The notes under the pieces: model-generated
Database searches by the model: none
What the model saw: only the letters and a program-made list of their open reading frames with translations
Told to the model about the DNA's origin: nothing
Source: Neisseriaceae bacterium
GTDB lineage: Bacteria > Pseudomonadota > Gammaproteobacteria > Burkholderiales > Neisseriaceae
NCBI GenBank assembly: GCA_017458185.1
Contig: JAFTFY010000009.1
Location: 1-36,849, forward strand
DNA length: 36,849 nt
Reading direction: 5' to 3'
Program-made: the position numbers and the translations under genes
Part shown: piece by piece, positions 8,124 through 16,858 of the stretch
Layout of the letters: every line of letters starts with the position of its first letter
Position numbering within the stretch: the first letter of the stretch is position 1

Positions 8124-8229
8124 TATAGTCGATTCACAGCAAAATCATGCAGCGTTACTTCGCCTTGCCGTATTATTTATACTGTCTTCGGCTCGTTGCC
8201 TTGCCTGTTTTTGCTGTGAACCGACTATA
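8124..8229. repeat. MITE-like element, copy 1
   Basis: A 106-bp element between nth and rnhB. Its ends form a terminal inverted repeat of about 21 bp with one mismatch: TATAGTCGATTCACAGCAAA on the left, TATAGTCGGTTCACAGCAAA as the complement of the right end. The centre holds CCTTGCCGTATT ... ATACTGTCTTCGGC, a GC-richer core typical of small repeats in this family. Related copies lie at 11167-11277 and 16752-16858. It has no coding capacity, so it would need a transposase in trans if it moves. Confidence 0.75.
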
Positions 8230-8262
8230 CAATCCTAAATAATTTGTTTGAATATCAACCGC

Positions 8263-8835
8263 TTATCCGCCGTGTTCTGCCAACCATTTTTTTATCGGTG
8301 CAAAATCTTGGCGGTGTTCGGGTAAAATGCCATATTTTTCAATCGCTTGCAAATGCAATTTAGTGCCGTAGCCTTTGTGTTTGGCAAAGCCGTATTGTGG
8401 AAATTGTTGGTCTAAATCGTACATTTCCTTATCGCGTGCGGTTTTGGCGAGAATGGACGCTGCCATAATGCACGGGTGCAATGTGTCTCCGCTAATCACC
8501 GCGTGGGATAAATACGGCAAATCGGGCGGAATGCGGTTGCCGTCAATCAGCACTTTTTCAGGCTGCCTGTTTAAGCACAAAATGGCTCGTTTCATCGCCA
8601 ACATAGCGGCGTGCAAGATATTGAGTTCGGCAATCTCCGCCACAGTGGCACGGGCGATTGCAAATGCTATTGCTTGCTCTTTAATTTGTGCGGCTAAAAT
8701 ATCTCGTTTTTTTTCGGAAAGTTTTTTAGAATCATTAAGATAGGGCAAGTCAAAATCAGGCGGCAAAATCACCGCCGCTGCAAAAACACTGCCGATTAAA
8801 GGCCCACGCCCTGCTTCATCAACCCCTGCAATCAT
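8263..8835 (-). CDS. rnhB: ribonuclease HII
   Basis: Cleaves RNA in RNA-DNA hybrids and at single ribonucleotides in DNA. 190 aa, full length. The N-terminal motif GVDEAGRGP supplies the first acidic residues, followed by NDSKKLSEKKR, the catalytic Asp in VLIDGNRIP, and AASILAKTARD with HKGYGTKLH toward the C-terminus. The start overlaps the stop of the DUF3465 gene by 4 bases, indicating translational coupling. A near-complete DUS lies inside the gene near 8558, read as NRQPEKV. Confidence 0.96.
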   Translation of the reverse strand: MIAGVDEAGRGPLIGSVFAAAVILPPDFDLPYLNDSKKLSEKKRDILAAQIKEQAIAFAIARATVAEIAELNILHAAMLAMKRAILCLNRQPEKVLIDGNRIPPDLPYLSHAVISGDTLHPCIMAASILAKTARDKEMYDLDQQFPQYGFAKHKGYGTKLHLQAIEKYGILPEHRQDFAPIKKWLAEHGG

Positions 8836-9332
8836 TGATAAATCTTTCCTTGATACATTAAATAACCGTCTTTGTGTTGTCCGCGTGGGTCTTTGTGCGT
8901 CCAGTGGATTGTGCCGCCCTTGTTGTTATACACATAATCGCCCGCAAACGACACTTCATCACCTGCCTGCAAATTCGGCAAGCGTTCTGCCAAATCAATA
9001 TTATGAGCAAACAACAGCGTCTGCCCATTAGGCAATTCCAAAATAAAGCGTTGATGACGAGAGCCTTGATTATCATCAGATAAAACTTTTTTCACCATAC
9101 CTTTGCCTGTTACAAAAACATCGCTTTTTTGTTGCTTAAATAGTTGTTCTATATCGCTATTTTCATTACTTATAATCTTGTTTTGTGGCGTTTGCGAAAG
9201 CCTTTGCTCTGCCACAATCGGCGGATTACTCGGCGGCAAATTATCTTTTTTGCCTTGATGAAGCCCAAAAAAATACGCCCAAGAAACCGATAATGCAATC
9301 AGTAAAATAACAATCACCATATTTTTATTCAT
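8832..9332 (-). CDS. DUF3465 protein, membrane-anchored
   Basis: 166 aa. An N-terminal hydrophobic segment (MVIVILLIALSVSWAYFF) probably anchors it in the inner membrane with the rest in the periplasm. The C-terminal 100 residues match the DUF3465 pattern: GKGMVKKVLSDDNQGSRHQRF, LLFAHNIDLA, GDEVSFAGDYVYNNKGGTIH and WTHKDP, a compact beta-rich domain of unknown function. It lies in the folA-dsbB-rsmJ-rnhB run, 24 bases after rsmJ and overlapping rnhB. The neighbours do not point to one pathway, so no function is proposed. Confidence 0.8.
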   Translation of the reverse strand: MNKNMVIVILLIALSVSWAYFFGLHQGKKDNLPPSNPPIVAEQRLSQTPQNKIISNENSDIEQLFKQQKSDVFVTGKGMVKKVLSDDNQGSRHQRFILELPNGQTLLFAHNIDLAERLPNLQAGDEVSFAGDYVYNNKGGTIHWTHKDPRGQHKDGYLMYQGKIYQ

Positions 9333-9356
9333 TTGATTTTCCTTGTGTTTTTTGTT

Positions 9357-10109
9357 TCAGGCAGCCTGAAAAGGTAAATAAACATCAAACCGTGTACTTT
9401 TGCCCACATACTGATACGCAGGTTGGCTATTGCCAACAAACGCACCGTGCTTGGGGCGTTTGACCACAATGCGTTTTACAGGCATACTGCGAGCTGTCTC
9501 CAATAAATTCGCACTGTCTTCATCACACCCTACGGCTGCCTGAAAAAACCGCATTTCCTTTTTCACCAATGCTGTTTTGTGGCGTTCGGGAAACATTGGG
9601 TCCAGATAAATCACATCAGGACACGGTAAATCACTATTAAAAATAGTGCCAAAATTCAACGACATACGCGACATAATCGCTTGCATTTGCGGCTCTTGTT
9701 GTCCGCGTTGCAAAGCGTCTGCCAAAAGTGTGGCAGGCACAAAATGGCGTTCAAACATCTCTACGCTTGCCCCCATTGCTGCCAAAACAAACGCATCACG
9801 CCCCAAACCTGCGGTTGCGTCCCAAATGTGGCGATTTTCCTTAATATTCATCGCTTTGGCAATCAATTCCGCCCCACGATACGCCACACGGTGATTTAAC
9901 GCACCGCCAACAAAATCGGCAAACACTTTTTCCTTATTCAATGAATGGCGTAAAACAATTTTATTATCAATAAATTGTAAAAAATATTCGCATTCAGGCT
10001 GCCTGAAAGAAATGCTGACACCGAATGCAGACAACACATTATTTAAGTATTTTTCTTGAATATTATCAATCGGTTGCGAAATATAAACCACAGGCAAAAC
10101 GGCATTCAT
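9357..10109 (-). CDS. rsmJ: 16S rRNA (guanine-1516-N2)-methyltransferase
   Basis: SAM-dependent methyltransferase of the RsmJ (YhiQ) family, which modifies G1516 of 16S rRNA. 250 aa, normal length. The SAM-binding loop is DATAGLGRDAF, followed by MFERHFVPATLLADAL; the catalytic-type motif is VIYLDPMFPER. The C-terminus VYLPFQAA-stop is encoded by a DUS, whose TGA is the stop codon. A second DUS inside the gene is read as SFRQPECEYF. The start overlaps the dsbB stop by 4 bases. Confidence 0.93.
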   Translation of the reverse strand: MNAVLPVVYISQPIDNIQEKYLNNVLSAFGVSISFRQPECEYFLQFIDNKIVLRHSLNKEKVFADFVGGALNHRVAYRGAELIAKAMNIKENRHIWDATAGLGRDAFVLAAMGASVEMFERHFVPATLLADALQRGQQEPQMQAIMSRMSLNFGTIFNSDLPCPDVIYLDPMFPERHKTALVKKEMRFFQAAVGCDEDSANLLETARSMPVKRIVVKRPKHGAFVGNSQPAYQYVGKSTRFDVYLPFQAA

Positions 10110-10615
10110 CGGTGACCTTTAACCCACGCAACAAGCAATAACAGCAACAAAAACGAAAACAGACCTGCACTCCAAACAGGCAGGGGTAAGCCAAATAAAT
10201 TGGCAATTTCATCGCAACGGGCGTGGTTTTTCAACACTTTGCTGAATATGCCCGCCATAGGCATGCCGTTTAATTCCATTTTGCGTAACCATAAATTAAA
10301 ACCAGGCCCACAATTTGCGACTGCATTAGGATAATATAAAATATATAAATGACGAATGGATACCGCCAATCCTGAAATAATCGGCACTAACAATAATAAA
10401 GAAGATACGATTTTTCCCCACACAGAACGCAAAGAAAAAGGCAAACACAATAGAGCAACAAATGCCACACCCATTACGCCCAATCGCTGATAAATACATA
10501 AAGAACAAGGCTTTAATCCTAAAACATATTGCGAAAAAAATGAACCGCAACTGCCGATTAGCGTTAAAAGAAAAATAACAATAATATAATGTTTGAATGT
10601 GAGTTTTTTCATCAT
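10106..10615 (-). CDS. dsbB: disulfide bond formation protein DsbB
   Basis: Inner-membrane quinone reductase that re-oxidises DsbA. 169 aa with four predicted membrane segments. The first redox pair is C37/C40 in KPCSLCIYQR, the second is C102 (NCGPG) and C134 (ARCDE), both in periplasmic loops as in known DsbB proteins. Two consecutive ATG codons start it (10613-10615 and 10610-10612). It begins 15 bases after folA and overlaps rsmJ, so it is part of the same minus-strand operon. Disulfide formation matters for type IV pilus proteins such as those served by the pilC gene nearby. Confidence 0.95.
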   Translation of the reverse strand: MMKKLTFKHYIIVIFLLTLIGSCGSFFSQYVLGLKPCSLCIYQRLGVMGVAFVALLCLPFSLRSVWGKIVSSLLLLVPIISGLAVSIRHLYILYYPNAVANCGPGFNLWLRKMELNGMPMAGIFSKVLKNHARCDEIANLFGLPLPVWSAGLFSFLLLLLLVAWVKGHR

Positions 10616-10630
10616 TATTGACCTTTACTT

Positions 10631-11140
10631 TTAGACTGCATAAAATTCTTTTTTTACATAATGCACAAAATCAAATTCGATTTTGTTTTTATTACACACT
10701 TGTTTTTCTCGGCTTATTTCTTGCCATATATTTTTATTAAATTGTGGAAAAAAAGCGTCTGCGTTTTCAATGTGTAAATTAACTTCGGTTAAGCGAATAT
10801 CTGTGGCATAAGGCATAAATTGCGTATATATTTGTTCTCCGCCGATAATCACCATTTCTTTTTCATTTTTTAATTGCGAAAATACTTCATCAAGCGAATG
10901 CAAAACTTCCGCATTTTCTTCTGTAAAATCAAATTGTTTGCTTAAAATAATATTGCGTCTTTCAGGCAGCGGTTTTTTGGGCAACGAAACCCAAGTTTTG
11001 CGTCCCATAATAATCGGTTTATGAATCGTATATTGCTTAAAAAAAGCAAAGTCGGCTGGAATATGCCACGCCATTTTATTATCTTTGCCTATCGCATTAT
11101 TTTTATCAACTGCCGCAATTAAAGTTATTTTTTGTGTCAT
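10631..11140 (-). CDS. folA: dihydrofolate reductase
   Basis: NADPH-dependent reduction of dihydrofolate to tetrahydrofolate. 169 aa. The family landmarks are LIAAVDKNNAIGKDNKMAWHIPAD at the N-terminus, MGRKTWVSLPKKPLPERRNI, and the cofactor-binding VIIGGEQIYTQFMPYATDIRLTEV. It sits directly downstream of thyA, whose product generates dihydrofolate, but a MITE-like element and a DUS now separate the two genes. A partial DUS is present in the coding region at 10961-10970. Confidence 0.95.
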   Translation of the reverse strand: MTQKITLIAAVDKNNAIGKDNKMAWHIPADFAFFKQYTIHKPIIMGRKTWVSLPKKPLPERRNIILSKQFDFTEENAEVLHSLDEVFSQLKNEKEMVIIGGEQIYTQFMPYATDIRLTEVNLHIENADAFFPQFNKNIWQEISREKQVCNKNKIEFDFVHYVKKEFYAV

Positions 11141-11166
11141 ATAAAAAACCTTTCAGGCTGCCTGAA

Positions 11167-11277
11167 ATATAGTCAAACAAATTCAAAAGTGAAACAGGCG
11201 GCTTTGCCTACGAAAGTATAAACTAATACGGCAAGGCTCGGCATACGCATTTCAATTTTGAAGTTGCTTGACCATAT
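11167..11277. repeat. MITE-like element, copy 2 (degenerate)
   Basis: About 110 bp between folA and thyA. The left end reads ATATAGTCAAACAAATTCAA and the complement of the right end ATATGGTCAAGCAACTTCAA, an imperfect terminal inverted repeat that resembles the ends of copies 1 and 3. The interior has a CGGCTTTGCC ... AGTATAAACTAATACGGCAAGG core like the other copies. It may interrupt a former thyA-folA transcript. A DUS at 11151 abuts it. Confidence 0.6.
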
Positions 11278-11282
11278 CAAAA

Positions 11283-12077
11283 TCACACTGCCACAGCCGC
11301 CTTAATATGTGGTTCTGGATTATAATTTTTCAGTTCAAAATCAGCATATTGAAAGTCAAAAATACTTTGGACATTCGGGTTAATCACCATTTCAGGCAGC
11401 CTTTTGGGGGTGCGTTGTAACTGCAATTTGGCTTGTTCAAAATGGTTGCTGTACAAATGTGCGTCTCCAAGCGTATGCACAAAATCGCCTGCTTTTAAGC
11501 CACAAACTTGGGCAATCATCATGGTGAGCAAGGCATAAGACGCAATATTAAACGGCACGCCCAAGAAAATATCCGCACTGCGTTGATACAACTGGCACGA
11601 AAGGCGACCGTTTGCCACATAAAACTGAAACAAGCAATGACAAGGCGGCAGAGCCATTTTATCAATTTCAGCCACATTCCACGCCGACACAATCAAGCGG
11701 CGGCTGTCGGGGTTGGTTTTAATTTGCTGAATTAAATCAGATATTTGGTCAAGCGTTTCGCCATTTGCTCCTTGCCACGACCGCCATTGAGCCCCATACA
11801 CCCGCCCCAAATTGCCGTTTGCGTCCGCCCACTCGTCCCAAATGGACACGCCGTTATCTTTTAAATATTGAATATTTGTGTCGCCACGCAAAAACCACAA
11901 TAATTCATAAATAATTGATTTCAAATGCAATTTTTTGGTAGTCAAAAGCGGAAAACCGTTTTGTAAATCAAACCGCATTTGATAGCCAAACACCGAACGC
12001 GTGCCTGTACCCGTGCGGTCTTGTTTGTCCGTGCCGTTTTCTAACACGAAACGCATTAAATCTAAATATGCTTGCAT
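11283..12077 (-). CDS. thyA: thymidylate synthase
   Basis: Methylates dUMP to dTMP using methylenetetrahydrofolate, yielding dihydrofolate for FolA. 264 aa, the length of the E. coli type. The catalytic cysteine is C146 in [75 protein letters not shown] and the C-terminal IKAAVAV are all intact. It is transcribed away from pilC; the AT-rich 12078-12460 interval would hold its promoter. Confidence 0.97.
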   Translation of the reverse strand: MQAYLDLMRFVLENGTDKQDRTGTGTRSVFGYQMRFDLQNGFPLLTTKKLHLKSIIYELLWFLRGDTNIQYLKDNGVSIWDEWADANGNLGRVYGAQWRSWQGANGETLDQISDLIQQIKTNPDSRRLIVSAWNVAEIDKMALPPCHCLFQFYVANGRLSCQLYQRSADIFLGVPFNIASYALLTMMIAQVCGLKAGDFVHTLGDAHLYSNHFEQAKLQLQRTPKRLPEMVINPNVQSIFDFQYADFELKNYNPEPHIKAAVAV

Positions 12078-12615
12078 TTTTGAAAATCCTTAAAAAAACA
12101 AATAATTAACATTATTTACTGGGGTTGATATTGCCGTTATTTTACTGTTTTTCAGGCTGCCTGAAACACATTTTTTTGGTTTTTGTGAAGAATATTTTTC
12201 AGGCTGGCTGAAAAATATTTCGATTTGTTGTAAAAAACGCACTTTAATTTGTGTTTTATCAAATTTTTTATAAAATGGCGATAAAAATTTATAACTAATT
12301 GTTTTTTATTGAAAAATAGTTTAATTATGCACTTTTTAGTTTTTCAGGTTGCCTGAACAATATGTTTATTTCTAAAAAACTCAGATTTCAAAAAAATCCT
12401 TAAAAATCAATGGTAATTTAGGTTATAAAAAAATCGCTAAACTGTTTAGCATAAAAAAAAACCGCTTGTAAAAAAAACAAGCGGTGTTCAAAAGAAAATG
12501 CGAGTATAAGTCTGTCCTTTTACGCCGCTGTTTGCAGCCAAAAAACATTCTCGATTCCCAATTTTGCAAATGGCGTGCCATTTTGAAACAAACTCATCTT
12601 TTGGAGGATAACCAA
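12078..12615. other. AT-rich intergenic region between thyA and pilC
   Basis: A divergent promoter region for thyA (minus) and pilC (plus). It is very AT-rich, with one full DUS at 12152 and two degraded ones at 12197 and 12341. Candidate AT-rich -10 segments occur around 12267-12300, but no clear -35/-10 pair is seen. A hairpin at 12461-12485 is listed separately. An ORF from GTG 12484 runs in frame into pilC, but the true start at 12616 is better supported. Confidence 0.6.
12452..12485 (-). terminator. rho-independent terminator facing away from pilC
   Basis: ACCGCTTGT (12461-12469) and ACAAGCGGT (12477-12485) form a perfect 9-bp stem. On the minus strand the stem is followed directly by nine T residues (complement of 12453-12461); on the plus strand no T-run follows. 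It would stop antisense transcripts leaving pilC toward the pilC/thyA promoter region. The loop is itself an A-tract. Confidence 0.65.
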
Positions 12616-15600
12616 ATGAAAAAACAACAAAAATTTGCATTGAGCCTTTTGACAATCAGCGTTTTGTCCGCTACTGCTTTTGCCGCAGACACCGACTCGC
12701 CTTTTACCATGCCACTGCATTTATCCAATCCAGGCATGCATAAAACGGTTACCGTAGAAAAAACCGAATCACGCACCAAAACCGCTACTTGGGATACAAC
12801 AACCACAACAGGTGTTTCTTCTCCTAACAAACCCAATATTTTGCTGTATTTGGACGATTCTGGCAGTATGAATGGCACTTTGAGTGGCAGTTACAATTCT
12901 CGTGCCAAAGTGATGAGAAATGTGTTGAATAATTTATTTAACAAGAAAGATGATGACGGTAAATTAAAATACGCCGATAAAGCCAGATGGGGTGTTTCTT
13001 GGTTGGGTGAAGTGAGCAATATCGGTGCAGGCAACCGTAGTGTTCCGTTAAGCGATGATTACCGTGCAGCCATTAACAATGTCAATAGTGCCAAAGTAAG
13101 TGGCGGTACACCATTTTTAACAGGTTATGTGAATGCGGTGGAACAATTTGCCACTGTCAATGATTTGCAATGTAGTGATAACTACATTATTGCGATGACA
13201 GACGGTGCTGCCAATAGCGACTCGTATGAGTCGATGTACAAAAATGGATACAGTTCCAAAGGCTTAAATCCCTTGTTGAGCAGTTCTACTATTTGGAGCA
13301 ATGCTGGGGTTTCGGAATACAAACCTTTAACTGTGGGTCGTCAAAAATTTGAACCCTATCAATTTGGCGAAGATGAAGGTCCCTTGAACTATGATTATTA
13401 TCGTGGCATAGACCACTGGGCGTTAAGTTCTTACGGATTAAGTAGCAACCAAATCAACGCATTAGACAGCGTTTTCCTAAAACAACTCAGTGAGCCATTA
13501 GAAAAAAATGCCAATATTAAAACCTACACTGTTGCATTTGGTTTAGGTAGTTCTCGTGGTGATACGCGTACCAAAAGTATGCTCAAAGCAGGTGCGTCAA
13601 ATGGTGGTCAATTACCTAACGGCAATAAAACCTATTTTGAAGCCAATGACGAAGAAAGTCTGCAAGAAGCATTTGATAAAATGTTTGAAGATATGATTCC
13701 AACATTTGATCCTGGTTCCAATCCTGTTGTTATTAAACCTGGCGACCCAACTTTTACTGACCCTACGGATGAACCGTTACCAGATGCACCTTCGTCCATA
13801 TCCACTGCCGAAGACCAACACGCTTTGGCGGCTCCTGCGATTACAGGTGCGGATAAATTATTCCCACAAGAAATGGTCGCGTTGTGGTTGCCGATTGGTG
13901 TAGAAGGTGGTTTGCGTTCGGCTGAATTGCGTTTTTATAAAACCGATTACACCCAAAATGCAAAAGGTGCGTGGGACGAAGAAGTGAAAGTGGATACCGC
14001 ATACGGCGTACCGAATTATCAATATTCAGGTCGCGTGGCTTTGATGAGCGAAAAAGATGGCAGAGTTCGTCCGATGAATGATAACTTTAACGGCAATAAC
14101 GGTTATTTTGCCTTAAATCATTACAACTCGCCGTCTGATGAATGGTTAAAAGCGATGTTGCCGTGGCAATCGCGTTATGCTTACGATAGCAGTGTGAATG
14201 ACCACATTTTAAGCCAAACTTACACAGCAAATACCCTTTATCGCGAACGCACTTATCCTATGGGCGATATTTTGGAATCGGATATTGTTACCGTGGGTGC
14301 ATTGGTTGATGAAGACCAAACAGTCGATTTTCAAGGTCGTAAAGAGTTTATCGTGGCGGCTGCCAATGATGGTTTGGCTTATGTGTTCCAAAGCAATAGT
14401 GCAGCAAAAACAAACAATGCTCGCAATCCGTATAACTTGGTGATGACTTATGCACCCAGTGAATTGCAAAGGCAAAAAGCAGACGACACATTAGCAACAC
14501 ATTACAAAGACATTGCACACAAAGACTATGCCACCACCCCTGAACGCCCACATTTGTATATGTTGTCAGGCGGCATTACGGCTCACACCTTAAACAAACC
14601 GTTTAATATTGACTATATGTTAGGCAATGCAGGTCGTGGTGCCAAAGGTTTGTATGCGATGAACTTATCGGCAATCAATGAAAGCAATGATTGGACAAAA
14701 GATGTAACCTTGTTTAACGCAGGGGCTCATCGCGGCGGACAAGAAACGGCTATGGGTTATACCGTAGGTTATCCATCAACTGCTCGTTTTGGCGTCAATG
14801 TAACCCGCAAAAACAGCAATGGTCGAGTTGAACGCTATTTGGATAACGGTATTTTCATTGCCACCGCTGTGGGCAGTGGTTTTAGTACCAAAACCAATTT
14901 GGCAAACCAAGAAACTGCCTTGTATTTATACGATACATTAGGCGGTGCTGATGTGGGTATTGAGGGTTGCGGTTACGACAAAAACGATATGACCAATAAC
15001 CACAAAAACAGCGTTCAATGTATGGGTAGCAAAGCCAATCGTGGTCGATTGTTAGCCAAAGCCACAATGGGTAAAACAGGAGGGTTGGCCACTCCTGCCC
15101 TGTTTGATGTAGATGTTGATGGCGTGGTGGATTATGCTTTTGCTGGCGACTATTCAGGCAATATGTGGCGTTGCGATGTACGCAATTACAAACAAGGCAT
15201 TGATTGTCAAAAAATCTTTGCAGGTACACCTGACCGTCCTGTTACTTCCGCTCCGATTATTGCTCGTGTAGGTGATGAGCATGTGGTGATGTGGGGTACA
15301 GGTAGCGATATGTTCCCCGAAGATGTTACCGAAACCAAACGCCAAGCCTTGTATGGGGTTTATCAAAAATTTGATGAACTCAATACCATTGTGAATGATA
15401 AGGATAAAGGCTTTTTGGATAAAACCTTTACCGAAAACGATTTATTGACGCAAGAACTCAATTCCCTGAAAGGTTCGTGGGAAACATTGGACTTGCAACG
15501 CAAAGTGTCTAATGAAGACATTAACGGCAAAGACGGCAAACGAGCATACGCAGGTTGGATGGTTGAATTAGACACCAATGGCGAACGCGTGGTTGTTCGA

Positions 15601-16431
15601 CCAATGTTGGCTTGGCACACGGTATATTTCGCTACTCGTGTGTATGGCAAGAGTGATAAAAATCCGTCTGCCAAAGACACCCAATACAATAAAAATTGGA
15701 CAGCGGACGAATGGCGTGAAAACGGTTGGGCGGTGAGAGAAGAACCTCGTGTGCTTAACAAATGTTCCACCAATAAGGAAGAAATTAAAGCAGCCAAAGG
15801 TGGTTGGTCGGTGGCACAACTCATTAACCATAATGAAGAAAATTCCACCACCACTTCGGGCAGATGTAACAACACCACGACCAATACCACAAAAGAAACG
15901 GATACATTCCAAAGTACTTGTACCGAACAAACACAACACAAACTCACAGCAGAGAAAAGTGTGGAGGGTGGTACGCCCAAGTTATATAGTGCTTTAATTC
16001 AGTTGCATGTTGAGAATGGCGGATTGATATTCCCCAGCAAACGCAACACCAGTTATGCCATTTTGGGTGATGACCGTGCGAATGCCACAGAAACTGGTTT
16101 GTCTTATTTGACAGAAGATCAGGATAAAGGATTGGTTTCATCTACTGTACACGATGGTATCGTGTCATGGACAAGTATCGACTCATCGCGTAAAAATTAC
16201 AACAGCGACTATCAGGGTAATTATTACGAAAGAGGTATGTATACCGACTTTAATAAAGATGGCAATAAGCAAAATCGTCCGCCAATAGAAAATGCTTGCT
16301 CACCTGATGATGGTAAATCGAAAGCACAATTAGCGGGACTCGATAAAGACGGTCTTAATCAATACAATGTGTATTGGTATAGTCCGCATATGAATTGCCT
16401 GCGTCGTATCTCTTGGCGTGAAATTTACTAA
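12616..16431 (+). CDS. pilC: type IV pilus tip adhesin/biogenesis protein, PilC/PilY1 family
   Basis: 1271 aa. The start at 12616 has GGAGGAT 7-13 bases upstream and opens a classical signal peptide (MKKQQKFALSLLTISVLSA, cleavage near AFA-AD at residue 23). Residues 74-400 look like a von Willebrand A domain with MIDAS residues D80-DSGS, SGGTPF and AMTDGAA. The C-terminal half is PilY1-like: AAANDGLAYVFQS and the calcium-binding nonapeptide D-x-D-x-D-G-x-x-D from residue 831 (DVDVDGVVDYAFAGDYSGNMW), ending LRRISWREIY. PilC proteins sit at the pilus tip or outer membrane and control adhesion, twitching and competence. No poly-G phase-variation tract is seen in the signal region. A terminator follows directly. 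Confidence 0.93.
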   Translation: MKKQQKFALSLLTISVLSATAFAADTDSPFTMPLHLSNPGMHKTVTVEKTESRTKTATWDTTTTTGVSSPNKPNILLYLDDSGSMNGTLSGSYNSRAKVMRNVLNNLFNKKDDDGKLKYADKARWGVSWLGEVSNIGAGNRSVPLSDDYRAAINNVNSAKVSGGTPFLTGYVNAVEQFATVNDLQCSDNYIIAMTDGAANSDSYESMYKNGYSSKGLNPLLSSSTIWSNAGVSEYKPLTVGRQKFEPYQFGEDEGPLNYDYYRGIDHWALSSYGLSSNQINALDSVFLKQLSEPLEKNANIKTYTVAFGLGSSRGDTRTKSMLKAGASNGGQLPNGNKTYFEANDEESLQEAFDKMFEDMIPTFDPGSNPVVIKPGDPTFTDPTDEPLPDAPSSISTAEDQHALAAPAITGADKLFPQEMVALWLPIGVEGGLRSAELRFYKTDYTQNAKGAWDEEVKVDTAYGVPNYQYSGRVALMSEKDGRVRPMNDNFNGNNGYFALNHYNSPSDEWLKAMLPWQSRYAYDSSVNDHILSQTYTANTLYRERTYPMGDILESDIVTVGALVDEDQTVDFQGRKEFIVAAANDGLAYVFQSNSAAKTNNARNPYNLVMTYAPSELQRQKADDTLATHYKDIAHKDYATTPERPHLYMLSGGITAHTLNKPFNIDYMLGNAGRGAKGLYAMNLSAINESNDWTKDVTLFNAGAHRGGQETAMGYTVGYPSTARFGVNVTRKNSNGRVERYLDNGIFIATAVGSGFSTKTNLANQETALYLYDTLGGADVGIEGCGYDKNDMTNNHKNSVQCMGSKANRGRLLAKATMGKTGGLATPALFDVDVDGVVDYAFAGDYSGNMWRCDVRNYKQGIDCQKIFAGTPDRPVTSAPIIARVGDEHVVMWGTGSDMFPEDVTETKRQALYGVYQKFDELNTIVNDKDKGFLDKTFTENDLLTQELNSLKGSWETLDLQRKVSNEDINGKDGKRAYAGWMVELDTNGERVVVRPMLAWHTVYFATRVYGKSDKNPSAKDTQYNKNWTADEWRENGWAVREEPRVLNKCSTNKEEIKAAKGGWSVAQLINHNEENSTTTSGRCNNTTTNTTKETDTFQSTCTEQTQHKLTAEKSVEGGTPKLYSALIQLHVENGGLIFPSKRNTSYAILGDDRANATETGLSYLTEDQDKGLVSSTVHDGIVSWTSIDSSRKNYNSDYQGNYYERGMYTDFNKDGNKQNRPPIENACSPDDGKSKAQLAGLDKDGLNQYNVYWYSPHMNCLRRISWREIY

Positions 16432-16472
16432 TTTACTATTTCTCATTTTTGTCTCCCAGAAATTGAAATTAC

Positions 16473-16497
16473 ACCGCCCTTTGGGGCGGTTTTTTTT
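16473..16497 (+). terminator. rho-independent terminator of pilC
   Basis: ACCGCCC (16473-16479), loop TTTG, GGGCGGT (16484-16490), then a run of eight T residues. It lies 42 bases after the pilC stop. Confidence 0.92.
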
Positions 16498-16562
16498 ATT
16501 GAATGGCGTTTCAGGCTGCCTGAAAGCGTTTTGTGTCGCGTAGGGCTTCAATGTTGCCCACT

Positions 16563-16751
16563 CTACGACTTCGCCATTTTTAGAATACAGAAAACTTGCC
16601 CCAATATCATCAATAAAGCAGGCAGAACGCACACAAAGGCGACTCGTTGAAAACCTTTGAAAAACAATAGACTTGCCATGAAGACAATTAAAATAAAACC
16701 CGCTGTGCAGGCAATAATGCCTAATAGGTATTTTTGGCGTTTTTTAATCAT
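16563..16751 (-). CDS. small two-span membrane protein, unknown
   Basis: 62 aa with two hydrophobic segments (about residues 9-31 and 36-57) and basic ends (MIKKRQKY ... KMAKS), so probably a small inner-membrane protein. I do not recognise a family. Its ATG directly abuts the MITE-like element at 16752-16858, so its upstream sequence is MITE and contains no ribosome binding site. It may originally have followed the DUF2818 gene in one transcript; whether it is still translated is doubtful. Confidence 0.45.
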   Translation of the reverse strand: MIKKRQKYLLGIIACTAGFILIVFMASLLFFKGFQRVAFVCVLPALLMILGQVFCILKMAKS

Positions 16752-16858
16752 ATTAGTCGTTTCAATTCAAAGTAAGGCAAGGCGGCGAAGTCGAAGACAG
16801 TATAACGAATACGGCGAGACAAGACAACGCGGTATTGTTTTGAAGTGGAACGACTAAT
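16752..16858. repeat. MITE-like element, copy 3
   Basis: A 107-bp element whose ends read ATTAGTCGTTTCAATTCAAA and, as the complement of the right end, ATTAGTCGTTCCACTTCAAA. The interior holds AAGGCAAGGCGGCGAAG ... AGTATAACGAATACGGCGAG. It lies exactly between the start codon of the small membrane gene (16751) and the last codons of the DUF2818 gene, whose TAG stop (16854-16856) falls inside the terminal repeat. Confidence 0.75.

Noticed and set aside
8124..8229. Correia (NEMIS) element
   Set aside because: The ends read TATAGTCG..., not the TATAG(T/C)GGATTAA-type Correia termini, and no other diagnostic Correia core is seen; a related MITE-like family is a safer label.
12484..12615. 44-residue N-terminal extension of pilC from GTG 12484
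   Set aside because: It has no ribosome binding site, overlaps a hairpin, and would bury the clear signal peptide that starts at ATG 12616 behind GGAGGAT.
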